Positions 5,586-12,509 of a DNA stretch of 20,860 nt are shown here, one piece after another; position 1 is the stretch's first letter; each line of letters opens with the position of its first letter. Under the pieces are notes generated by a model, which did not search any database, had not been told where the DNA came from, and worked only from the letters and a program-made list of their open reading frames with translations. The stretch covers positions 1 to 20,860 of the forward strand of contig CAYSPM010000033.1 in the NCBI GenBank assembly GCA_964432925.1. Reading direction: 5' to 3'. The position numbers were made by a program, and so were the translations under genes. The DNA is from CAYNTC01 sp964432925. GTDB taxonomy: Bacteria; Planctomycetota; Phycisphaerae; Sedimentisphaerales; Anaerobacaceae.

Positions 5586-8140
5586 TGATCGTGTTCGCTT
5601 AAAAGAGCCAGCGCTGCCCCGTCGTAGTCTTTCTGCTGCGTGTAAGCGCGGGCCAGCAGGTCAGAGACTTTTTTCCTTACTGTCTCAGAAGGTGCCGATT
5701 TCAAAATTCGGGAGCAGATGGCAATGGTTTGGGCAACTCGGCTCAGCTTCAGACTGACTTGAGCCAGCTCGTACTCGACTTCCTGCGCGAAGGGGCCAGG
5801 TTCAACAATAACGAGAATACTGCTGAGGCTCTTGTAGGCTCGTTCCCATTGGCCCTTCGCGATGTAGCATTTAGTCATTTCAAAGTGTACTCGCGCCTTA
5901 AGTTCCGGGTCAGGCAGATACTCGGCTCTGTCAGCGAGTACGGCCATAGCTTTATTAAAAAGTCCCATGGAGCGAAATATCCGCGCCTTTAGTAAAAGTA
6001 CTTCGATAGACTCCCTTTGTGAGAACTGCCACGCACCTGTGTTTTCCAGGACGTTAATTGCATCAACCAAACAATCTTGTTGGATGTGCGCCTCGACCAA
6101 CGCTGAGATGGCCTCAATGTGCTGCTCTCTAGGAAGAGGTCCGTCAAGCGCTCGTTGAAAAGCATTACAAGCCTGCTGTGGCTTGCCCAAAGCTAAGTAG
6201 GCTTTTCCCAGAAGAAAACTTGCCACGGAGAAGTCTTTGCTCTTGTGGTCGTCCGAGAGGCTGAGGTATCGTTTCAGCCATCTGGCAGCCGCTTCATATT
6301 CTTTAGTCTCGTAAAAGCATCTGCCTGCTCCCAGTGCGGATGCAGTCTGGGCTTGCGCAGATAAGCTGAGATTATAAACCTTGCGGTAGGTACTGGCAGC
6401 TTCGGCAAAGAGACCGGCCTTCATTGTGGCATCAGCAAGAAACAAGCACGCTTCGTGCGAAAACTCAGTATCAGGATATTGCTCTACAAGCTGCTTGAAA
6501 TCATCGCGGGCACCGGAGTAGTCACGCAGGTCTACCTTTAATTTGCTGGCATGTAGCAGCGCGTAGGGGGCAAAAGGTGTGTTCGCAAAACGATTGGCTA
6601 CAAGTTTGAACTCTGCAATAGCGTCTGATGGACGACCCCTTTGCGCCTGCAAAAGTCCCAGCGCAAAGTGTATATTTGGGATACGTTCAAAAGTATTAGA
6701 TGTAAGAAGAAGTCTCCGCCAAAGTGGGATGGCTTCTTCGGCAAGTACTGTGACATGTTCCGACAGCGAAGAGTAGTCTGACGGATCGAGGATTTCCACA
6801 ACCTGGTTATCTTCACCCGCCGCAGGCGGGTAAATTCGTGCTAACAAACCAGCACATCCGGCCGCCACTGTTACTAACTGAAGCGGTGTTGCTGTAGAGA
6901 AGTACAGACATACAGGCCTTTTCTGAACGCTTTCTCCGCAAGGAGTCCCTAGGACTGCCCGTTCTTCTGCCGTCGAATCCGACCTGCATATCCATCTGAT
7001 TTCGAGACCTGCGTTGTTGGCAAATCTTGCCAACAGCTCCTCAACCGATGCACCATAGCATATAACCTGCCAGCGAACCGTTCCGTCTGTATGCTCGATC
7101 TTTCGCACCTGTGGACCAAGCATAGCTCTGCTCAGTTGATCCGAACCAGAATTCAAAAATCTGAGCAGTTGTGCTTTCCCCAGCCCAATAAAGGGATCTA
7201 CATCCCGTAAACTGCTGAAGAGCTGAGCCGGCAGCTCTGTATCAGCGTCACAAAGTGCAAGCACGTTTCTGGTAAGGCACTCAGGAACAAGAAAAGAGCA
7301 ATCTCGCTGAAGTGACAAAGCCCAATCCCTGTCATAGTCCACCGCATCAAGCAGAGCGATTATCTGATAAGCTTTGCTTGCAGCTTGCAGGTAATGCTTA
7401 TTCTGTATCAAATCCATGCACTGGTAATATTTAGCCACCGCTGCTATGACAGCGAAGCGACTTTGTGCAACAGATCGGAGCATGCGATCTGCTTGTGTAG
7501 CGCGTTCCGCTTTTCTGACACAAAAAGCCATCTTAAGCTCAAGGAAATCTCTCAATGCCTCCTGGTCGGTTCCGGATAGACTCTGCAGGAGCTGTTTGTA
7601 AGCTACATAGGCTTTGGCAAAATCGCCCTGGAGATAGTAGTTGTCGGCGACCCTCAAAGACAGTGGCTCTGTGGATGCAAATGCAGACTCAGGTTTCTCA
7701 ATTCCTGAAGGTACCGATTGTTCAGAATCCACAGCCGACATTTCCAAATCAAAGGCCTGCTCGGAAGTGTCCGGTTGTCCATCTGCTGTTATCTGCTGCT
7801 CCGCTGTCACCGCAGCCAGACCGGCACGTGGTCCGGATAAGGATTTCGACAGTCCGTAGAGCAACACCATCACGGTCAGAAAAATACAGACGGCAAGGAC
7901 AATTTGTAACCTCGATAAATGAATCCCGCGAATGGCTGCAAAGCGGGGCTGATGTTGGGTTACAATTGTTTGAGTCGCTGTCGGCCGGGCGGCGTTTACC
8001 GGAGACTCGACAGAATTCTCGGCCGCAGCCAATATCTCATGCTCCAAGCGCTCCTTGGCAAACTGATCACGGTCGGAGGGCACCTCAGGAGCTTCCTCTT
8101 TGAGCGCGGTTTGTCGTTTCTTTCTGGCCATAGCTGCCAA
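5582..8140 (-). CDS. Membrane-anchored TPR protein with an STN/secretin-like segment, first gene of the motility operon
   Basis: 852 residues with a TTG start. A charged cytoplasmic N-terminus (1-75) leads into one membrane helix (about 78-97, LQIVLAVCIFLTVMVLLYGL), and the rest is periplasmic. A first helical repeat block (about 150-330) is followed by a small alpha/beta segment (about 350-455), with VRWQVICYGASVEELLARFA, a PVCLYFSTATPLQLVTVAAG block and a VVEILDP strand. That segment has the rhythm of an STN or secretin N-domain (my inference). At least eight TPR-like units follow to the C-terminus (for example FALGLLQAQRGRPSDAIAEF). Two palindromic elements lie in loops of the STN-like segment. 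The TTG is chosen over the ATG nine bases later because GAGGG (8152-8148) sits 7 nt upstream of it. No specific family name is recognised. Confidence 0.85.
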   Translation of the reverse strand: MAAMARKKRQTALKEEAPEVPSDRDQFAKERLEHEILAAAENSVESPVNAARPTATQTIVTQHQPRFAAIRGIHLSRLQIVLAVCIFLTVMVLLYGLSKSLSGPRAGLAAVTAEQQITADGQPDTSEQAFDLEMSAVDSEQSVPSGIEKPESAFASTEPLSLRVADNYYLQGDFAKAYVAYKQLLQSLSGTDQEALRDFLELKMAFCVRKAERATQADRMLRSVAQSRFAVIAAVAKYYQCMDLIQNKHYLQAASKAYQIIALLDAVDYDRDWALSLQRDCSFLVPECLTRNVLALCDADTELPAQLFSSLRDVDPFIGLGKAQLLRFLNSGSDQLSRAMLGPQVRKIEHTDGTVRWQVICYGASVEELLARFANNAGLEIRWICRSDSTAEERAVLGTPCGESVQKRPVCLYFSTATPLQLVTVAAGCAGLLARIYPPAAGEDNQVVEILDPSDYSSLSEHVTVLAEEAIPLWRRLLLTSNTFERIPNIHFALGLLQAQRGRPSDAIAEFKLVANRFANTPFAPYALLHASKLKVDLRDYSGARDDFKQLVEQYPDTEFSHEACLFLADATMKAGLFAEAASTYRKVYNLSLSAQAQTASALGAGRCFYETKEYEAAARWLKRYLSLSDDHKSKDFSVASFLLGKAYLALGKPQQACNAFQRALDGPLPREQHIEAISALVEAHIQQDCLVDAINVLENTGAWQFSQRESIEVLLLKARIFRSMGLFNKAMAVLADRAEYLPDPELKARVHFEMTKCYIAKGQWERAYKSLSSILVIVEPGPFAQEVEYELAQVSLKLSRVAQTIAICSRILKSAPSETVRKKVSDLLARAYTQQKDYDGAALALLSEHDQ
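6815..6831. repeat. Palindromic element (family D) inside the large TPR gene
   Basis: A perfect 17-bp hairpin: ACCCGCC, loop GCA, GGCGGGT. It encodes YPPAAG at about residues 437-442. A nearly identical hairpin (ATCCGCC-TGC-GGCGGAT) lies in non-coding DNA at 15888-15904, also followed by AAA, and a shorter relative lies at 9452-9464. Confidence 0.75.
6934..6957. repeat. Palindromic element (family B) inside the large TPR gene
   Basis: The reverse-orientation partner of 4242-4265. From 6934 it reads CTCCGCAAGGAG and then TCCCTAGGACTG on the plus strand. In the protein it encodes AVLGTPCGE at about residues 395-402, within the STN-like segment. Because the element is read from the other strand relative to its host gene, the peptide differs completely from the one in the activator. 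Confidence 0.85.
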
Positions 8141-8147
8141 ATTTCGC

Positions 8148-8152
8148 CCTCA
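8148..8152 (-). promoter_or_regulatory. Ribosome binding site deciding a TTG start
   Basis: GAGGG on the minus strand, 7 nt before TTG (8140-8138). The alternative ATG at 8131 would be 16 nt away, so the TTG is the better start for the large TPR gene. Confidence 0.6.
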
Positions 8153-8223
8153 AAGCACTATTCGTTAACAGGTGACGATGAAAAAGTAATGAGAGCATAT
8201 CTCAAAGCTTCAGAGGTAGACAC

Positions 8224-8239
8224 AGCAACAACTGTGCCA
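8224..8239 (-). promoter_or_regulatory. Sigma-54 (-24/-12) promoter of the motility operon
   Basis: The minus strand reads TGGCACAGTTGTTGCT, which fits the TGGCAC-N5-TTGC consensus with exact GG-N10-GC spacing. Transcription should start near 8212, leaving a leader of about 70 nt before the TTG start of the large TPR gene. The sigma-54 activator encoded 3.5 kb downstream in the same operon is the obvious candidate regulator. Confidence 0.75.
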
Positions 8240-8371
8240 GAATTCAGCTTGCATATCGGCTTCGGTATATTTGTCCAGATGTGGGCCAAGAGGGCGACTT
8301 ATCCCCCATATCGGCCATGTTTGGCCTCAAATGCAGGTGTAAGGATTCTATACGGGTCGCCAGATTTTCTG

Positions 8372-8577
8372 ACAACCACCGCAAACAACCGTTAGCTATT
8401 AGTGAACGCCCATCTATCGTTGAATGTACAACCGATTTGCCCCGGTTGCATGGATTGAGAAGAATTCAAGTATTGTTCTAGGCCTGATGGTTTCTCTGCC
8501 CATGAAAGGTTAAAACAACCATCACTCAGCCAAAAACTATTATGTACGACTATGGCTCTGTTGAAAAGATCGGTTGT
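8372..8577. promoter_or_regulatory. Cluster of ACAACCR-like motifs upstream of the sigma-54 promoter (candidate enhancer)
   Basis: In this non-coding stretch ACAACCA or ACAACCG occurs at 8372, 8385, 8428 and 8515. The complement occurs at 8571-8577, and a GCAACCG variant on the minus strand at 8443-8449. The 8429-8448 pair forms a dyad CAACCG-N8-CGGTTG. A separate dyad, GGCCA-TGTT-TGGCC, lies at 8313-8326. Their distance of roughly 75-340 bp from the promoter suits enhancer sites for an NtrC-type protein, but no binding motif is known. Between 8141 and 8648 I see no gene. Confidence 0.35.
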
Positions 8578-8628
8578 CATTTCGACCGATTCATCCTTCG
8601 CAGCAGCAGAGCAACTGCGAAGGATGAA
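8575..8628. repeat. Dispersed repeat with 14-bp inverted arms
   Basis: It begins TGTCATTTCGACC, the same 13 bases found in complement at 12366-12378. It continues into TTCATCCTTCGCAG (8590-8603), an 11-base loop and the exact complement CTGCGAAGGATGAA (8615-8628). There is no T-run, so it is not a standard terminator, although it sits 20 bp past the 3' end of the nitroreductase gene. Confidence 0.7.
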
Positions 8629-8648
8629 AGCCCCACCCTACACGAATA

Positions 8649-9350
8649 TTACTTTTTCGGATATCCGACCGTCTGTGCGAGGATGACTCTCTGATCCGGT
8701 CGAAGTTTCATCAGCTTTGTTAAAGCTGGCTTATCGATTAGATTACGCACAACGGTCGCCAATCCTTCAGAAGCACAGAATAGATATACATTCTGGCTAA
8801 TAAAACCCGTGTCGGCAGCAGAATAAAAAACTTTATCTTCGGCTGTCGTTTTTTCGCCCATCCTGGAGAAATCAGCCACATAGACAAGATTCACAGGCGC
8901 ATCCTTCACGAACGGCTGAAGCCCAGTTGCAGCACGGATGTCCTGCGCCAGAACCGGCATCAACGAATGTGCCTTGGCATCATAAAGGTAAAGGCCTTGA
9001 GCGGTGGCAACGTAGACGTCGATCTCCTGCCAATTCACTGCAGATGGTGCAGTACGCTTTCCCGAATCCGGACGACTTATTCCGAACGCCGCCCAGAGCA
9101 TATTTGAAAGCACCTGCGGGGGCAACTTCTCGGTACTAAATTCACGCGAAGACTTCCTATCCTTCAACACCTGCATCAGTGGTCTGCCGCCATCTGTTTG
9201 CGGCTTCGGTAGCTGGATCGACTTAAGTTCCCCCGAAAGGCGAGCACTCGACGTGGCTGGCTCTACCGCGGACGCCATAGAAATTAAAGCCGCACAAACA
9301 AGCGCAAAGGCCAACAACAAACTAACGGCTGGATACAATATTCTGTTCAT
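8649..9350 (-). CDS. Secreted SagB/ThcOx-type nitroreductase-family protein
   Basis: 233 residues with an N-terminal signal peptide (about 1-28, ILYPAVSLLLAFALVCAALI to a likely cleavage after ASA). The rest is a nitroreductase-fold domain of the SagB/ThcOx subgroup, which binds FMN. Visible family marks are DRKSSREFSTEKLPPQVLSNML and LWAAFGISRPDSGKRTAPSAVNWQ. Later come LYLYDAKAHSL and SAADTGFISQNVYLFCASEGL with GLATVVR. The substrate is unknown; members range from peptide-azoline oxidases to uncharacterised periplasmic enzymes. The ATG has AAGGAG 7 nt upstream. It stands alone on minus, about 300 bp from its upstream neighbour, so it is probably its own transcription unit. Confidence 0.88.
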   Translation of the reverse strand: MNRILYPAVSLLLAFALVCAALISMASAVEPATSSARLSGELKSIQLPKPQTDGGRPLMQVLKDRKSSREFSTEKLPPQVLSNMLWAAFGISRPDSGKRTAPSAVNWQEIDVYVATAQGLYLYDAKAHSLMPVLAQDIRAATGLQPFVKDAPVNLVYVADFSRMGEKTTAEDKVFYSAADTGFISQNVYLFCASEGLATVVRNLIDKPALTKLMKLRPDQRVILAQTVGYPKK

Positions 9351-9450
9351 GACATTTCTCCTTTAATTTTGATAATCATTTATATGGTCACTGGCTTCTT
9401 AAACTTTCACCTACTACTGTCCTTAGTTTATGATTGTGGGCTGAAGCTTG

Positions 9451-9482
9451 CCCGCCTTTGGCGGTGCTTGCCCCCTAAGGGG
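9451..9482. repeat. Adjacent palindromic elements (families D-like and A) in an intergenic gap
   Basis: CCGCC-TTT-GGCGG (9452-9464) is followed by TGCTTGC and CCCCTAAGGGG (9472-9482). The linker GCTTGCCCC is shared with the double element in fliN, which shows that the same module occurs outside genes. The rest of the gap 9351-9660 shows nothing I can name. Confidence 0.65.
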
Positions 9483-9660
9483 TGCCCACTATACTCTTTT
9501 ATCGTTTTGTCAAGGTGCAAATCTCGCTTCGACTGTTGGTATGGTAGTCAGGATTGCCGGTAAAGGTAAGATATTTTCGTGACTCATCACTTATATCTCG
9601 TCGTTTGCTGGGTTATTCGAGGCAGCCGCTTTGAATCGTATCGATCAATATCTCAGACAT

Positions 9661-10050
9661 CTACTTCGTCTGTCGCCAGAACACAAATATGAGAACGCCC
9701 GGCACCGCACAGCTCAAAAAATCGCCCAGAAACCATGGAGCAGGCATTCCCACCGCTAGTCCTGTTATCACGCAGACCACACCTATGAAAATTGCAGCCA
9801 GGCCCGAGAACGGTACCAGTACTCCATATTTCGCGGGGTTCAGTGCCAGAATAATGAAAAACACCCCAGTGCCTATATACGTAGCTGCTACCATACGAAT
9901 TGCATACATAATCAACGGCGAGTCTGGCAGCGTCTCAATCCCAAAGAAGCCTGCGATAGACTCGAACGCCGACAAGGGCAAGAACAACCCTACTACTGAC
10001 AGTAGGCACACAATACCTGTTATCCACAAACAGATCTTTAATGCACGCAT
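9661..10050 (-). CDS. Small integral membrane protein, unknown function
   Basis: 129 residues with four predicted membrane helices: ALKICLWITGIVCLLSVVGL (about 3-22), MVAATYIGTGVFFIILAL (about 53-70), YGVLVPFSGLAAIFIGVVCV (about 75-94) and CAVPGVLIFVFW near the end. A conserved-looking amphipathic segment FESIAGFFGIETLPDSP follows the first helix. The start at 10050 is chosen because AAGGAG lies 7 nt upstream. The frame is open back to an ATG at 10212, and the extra 54 residues would form a charged coiled-coil (IKREIKRLELRIAELNEAV) but have no clear ribosome site, so a longer form cannot be excluded. I do not recognise the family. No operon partner is evident. Confidence 0.7.
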   Translation of the reverse strand: MRALKICLWITGIVCLLSVVGLFLPLSAFESIAGFFGIETLPDSPLIMYAIRMVAATYIGTGVFFIILALNPAKYGVLVPFSGLAAIFIGVVCVITGLAVGMPAPWFLGDFLSCAVPGVLIFVFWRQTK

Positions 10051-10394
10051 CTGGGAACTCCTTTCAATAAATAGTCGACTTTTAGTATCTTTTTTTACGG
10101 CCTCGTTCAATTCAGCGATTCGAAGTTCCAGCCTTTTTATTTCCCGTTTGATACCGCTTCTGTGGATCATCAACCGAGCGAAATTCTTCATTAAGAAAAC
10201 GCTACCATTCACGCTTTGCTAAAAAACTTCGTCCGACAAAGTCCATACTTGGAGCAATTTACAATTGCAGACTCCTTATACTACCGCTATATTGGTTAAA
10301 ATTACAACAAGTAAAAGTTCAAAGAATCGACACTGAATAAATGCCTAAACCATATATTAAAGGTTCTCGCCAAGTTAGTGGAAAGACGTTATTA
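10051..10394. other. Intergenic region, no gene called
   Basis: The 3' part overlaps the possible long form of the small membrane protein (to 10212). Beyond that I see only a short dyad GCAATT-TAC-AATTGC (10254-10268). No promoter is convincing. Confidence 0.4.
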
Positions 10395-10429
10395 AACTAA
10401 CAACTAAAAACTAAGAACTCAAAACTACT
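10395..10429. repeat. Heptanucleotide array, 5 units (AACTAAN), abutting tRNA-Ser
   Basis: Consecutive 7-bp units AACTAAC, AACTAAA, AACTAAG, AACTCAA and AACTACT end two bases before the tRNA. It has the same 7-bp period as the array at 865-913 but a different unit. Whether it replaces a promoter or only separates it from the tRNA is unclear. Confidence 0.65.
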
Positions 10430-10431
10430 TT

Positions 10432-10519
10432 GGAGAGGTGTCGGAGTGGCTTATCGAGCAGCCTTGGAAAGGCTGTGTAGGGCTTGTCCCTACCGCGGGT
10501 TCGAATCCCGCCCTCTCCG
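10432..10519 (+). tRNA. tRNA-Ser (anticodon GGA)
   Basis: A full class II tRNA of 88 nt. The acceptor stem GGAGAGG (10432-10438) pairs with CCTCTCC (10512-10518), with discriminator G10519. The anticodon stem is CAGCC/GGCTG with loop TTGGAAA, giving anticodon GGA at 10466-10468. The variable arm is GTAGGG-CTTGT-CCCTAC, and the T arm is GCGGG-TTCGAAT-CCCGC. CCA is not encoded. The long variable arm with six base pairs confirms serine. Confidence 0.97.
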
Positions 10520-10584
10520 GTTATTGAAATTTGTAACGAAAGAGGAACCATCGGTAGAGCGTTCGCAATTTGGAGACGGATTAA

Positions 10585-12231
10585 TTGCGTGTAGGGCTGG
10601 GACAATTCAACGCAACCGTGGGCGATTTAGACGGTAACGTAGAGAAGATGAGGAGGGTTTGGACTCAAGCGGTCGAAGCAGAAGTGGATTTGCTCGTCTT
10701 TCCTGAATTAGCTGTGAGTGGCTATCCACCAGAGGACTTACTGCAAAAGCGCCACTTCCTCGATGACAATCGCTTAGCTGTAGAAAAACTTGCGGCAGCA
10801 TGTCCGGAAGAAACCATAGTGGTTGGCTTTGCTGAAGGCGCACAAGGTGGGACTTATAACGCCGCTGCAATACTAAAGAAAGGGAAGATCAGCAAGGTCT
10901 ATCGGAAGAGCCTTTTGCCTAATTTCGGTGTGTTTGACGAGAAAAGATATTTCGACATCGGTACAGAACCGGTCGTTATTAATGTGAGGGACATTCGTAT
11001 TGCAATCACGATATGTTTCGACCTCTGGAATATGGCGTGGCTTAAAGGTCTTCTGCGGGAAGTCGGCCGAGTCGATATGATTCTGAACATTTCTGCTTCA
11101 CCTTTTCACGTCGGTAAGCTCACGACCAGGCAAGGTTTGATTAGCCAATGCTCCAGCGAGTTTAGCTGCGCTGTTTCATACTGCAACCTCGTGGGTGGTC
11201 AGGATGAGCTTGTTTTCGACGGCCGTAGTATGATTGCCGATTCAGCCGGTAGGATCCTTGCGCAGGCTAAGGGTTTTGAAGAAGACCTCTTAATTGCAGA
11301 TGTCGTGCGAGCCAATGACGGAACGGTTCAGGTTGTGCCCGTTTGTCAGAGCGCTGCGCAATCTGTAAGTAAGCTTGAGGAGATTTACCAGGCTCTGGTG
11401 CTCGGGACCAAAGATTATGTACAAAAAAACGGCTTTAAAAAAACACTGATCGGTATTAGTGGCGGCATAGATTCCGCTGTGACAGTGGCAATCGCGGTTG
11501 AGGCATTAGGTGCAGAAAACGTCTTCTGTATAACGATGCCGACGAGGTTCAACAAACCTGAGACCATAAAGGACGCAAAGAAAGTTGCGGAAAATCTGGG
11601 TGTGAAATTTCTAACAATTCCGATTGAGCCGATATTGAGCCGATTTAACGAGTCACTAAAGGCGGTTGCCGGCTGGCATGATAAAGGCATTGCCTATGAG
11701 AATCTACAAGCGAGGATCCGAGGGACTATATTGATGTCACTTAGTAACCAGTTTGGGGCTTTAGTATTAACGACCGGCAACAAGAGCGAAATATCTGTAG
11801 GTTATAGTACACTTTATGGAGACACTGCGGGCGGCTTTGCAGTGCTAAAAGATGTGCTCAAGACGACGGTCTTTGAACTGGCTGAATATATCAATATGAT
11901 TGCAGGCAAACAATTAATACCGGACGATGTGATAACAAGGCCTCCCAGCGCTGAGTTGCGTGCTGGACAGAAAGATACAGACGCGCTGCCGGACTATGAG
12001 TTGCTCGACAGAATTATTAAAGGTTATGTTGAGCAGGATAAGTCGGCAAAGGAACTTGTTGATTCAGGTCTGGCCAGAGAGGTGGTGCATAAGGTCATTC
12101 GGATGGTTGATCGAAACGAATATAAGAGACGACAGTCGCCGCCTGGCGTTAGGATCACTCCGAAGGGTTTCGGCAAGGATCACCGGCTGCCTATTACAAA
12201 CCGCTACAGCACCAGCGAGGATGCGCAGTAA
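10585..12231 (+). CDS. nadE: Glutamine-dependent NAD+ synthetase
   Basis: Catalyses the last step of NAD+ synthesis, converting deamido-NAD+ with ATP and glutamine to NAD+. The 548-residue, two-domain protein is full length. The N-terminal nitrilase-type glutaminase domain (1 to about 260) has the Glu-Lys-Cys triad: FPELAVSGYPPEDLL (Glu41), YRKSLLPNFGVFDEKRYF (Lys108) and ITICFDLWN (Cys144; CFD instead of the more common CED). The C-terminal synthetase domain has the PP-loop GISGGIDSAV (about 289-298), then STLYGDTAGGFAVLKDV, RPPSAELRAGQKDTDALPDY and a KRRQSPPGVRITPKGFGKDH tail. It starts at TTG (10585) with GGAG nine bases upstream. It lies 65 bp after tRNA-Ser on the same strand, and the tRNA may be co-transcribed. 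Confidence 0.96.
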   Translation: MRVGLGQFNATVGDLDGNVEKMRRVWTQAVEAEVDLLVFPELAVSGYPPEDLLQKRHFLDDNRLAVEKLAAACPEETIVVGFAEGAQGGTYNAAAILKKGKISKVYRKSLLPNFGVFDEKRYFDIGTEPVVINVRDIRIAITICFDLWNMAWLKGLLREVGRVDMILNISASPFHVGKLTTRQGLISQCSSEFSCAVSYCNLVGGQDELVFDGRSMIADSAGRILAQAKGFEEDLLIADVVRANDGTVQVVPVCQSAAQSVSKLEEIYQALVLGTKDYVQKNGFKKTLIGISGGIDSAVTVAIAVEALGAENVFCITMPTRFNKPETIKDAKKVAENLGVKFLTIPIEPILSRFNESLKAVAGWHDKGIAYENLQARIRGTILMSLSNQFGALVLTTGNKSEISVGYSTLYGDTAGGFAVLKDVLKTTVFELAEYINMIAGKQLIPDDVITRPPSAELRAGQKDTDALPDYELLDRIIKGYVEQDKSAKELVDSGLAREVVHKVIRMVDRNEYKRRQSPPGVRITPKGFGKDHRLPITNRYSTSEDAQ

Positions 12232-12311
12232 ATTTGGATTTAATGTCAGCACTCCATTTTCTAAGAGCTTGGTTCGGGATAGGTCTGCTTTTTAATGGCT
12301 AAGCCATAAAT

Positions 12312-12378
12312 AGATTTCTCCACTTCGCCCCCGTTTCTGTCTTCGACAGAAGGCACGGGGGCTATGGTCGAAATGACA
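12312..12378. repeat. Dispersed repeat with nested 36-bp palindromic core (family E)
   Basis: The outer ends are AGATTTCTCCACTTC (12312-12326) and GGTCGAAATGACA (12366-12378). The core 12327-12362 has outer arms GCCCCCGT and ACGGGGGC, and inner arms TCTGTC-TTC-GACAGA. The core recurs inverted at 15707-15742 with a single difference in 36 bp. Elsewhere in 12232-12482 I see only possible promoter elements. Confidence 0.85.
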
Positions 12379-12454
12379 AAGGCGCAAATATCAAGCACAA
12401 TTGGTATAATATATGTTTGATGTGCTTGGCATATCAATTTTCTTGCTCTTTTTT

Positions 12455-12481
12455 TTGACGATTTGCTATCATAGCTATATA
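12455..12481 (+). promoter_or_regulatory. Possible sigma-70-type promoter of the GLUG protein
   Basis: TTGACG (12455-12460) and TATATA (12476-12481) with a short 15-bp spacer, just before the ribosome site. An isolated TATAAT at 12405-12410 has no matching -35. Either is weak evidence. Confidence 0.25.
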
Positions 12482-12509
12482 AATGCGGTTTATAGTGGAG
12501 GGCTTTATC

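Noticed and set aside
8254..8261. GCCGATAT on minus, like a sigma-28 -10 box
   Set aside because: No TAAA-type -35 at the required 15-bp distance, and the sigma-54 site nearby is much better.
10432..10519. tRNA-Ser as an integration site of a genomic island
   Set aside because: I found no second copy of the tRNA 3' end in the window and no integrase gene.
8631..10600. GTGTAGGG shared by 8631-8645 (minus), the tRNA-Ser arm and the nadE start
   Set aside because: The nadE copy is explained by the conserved protein start and the tRNA copy by the stem. Eight to ten bases are too few for a repeat claim.
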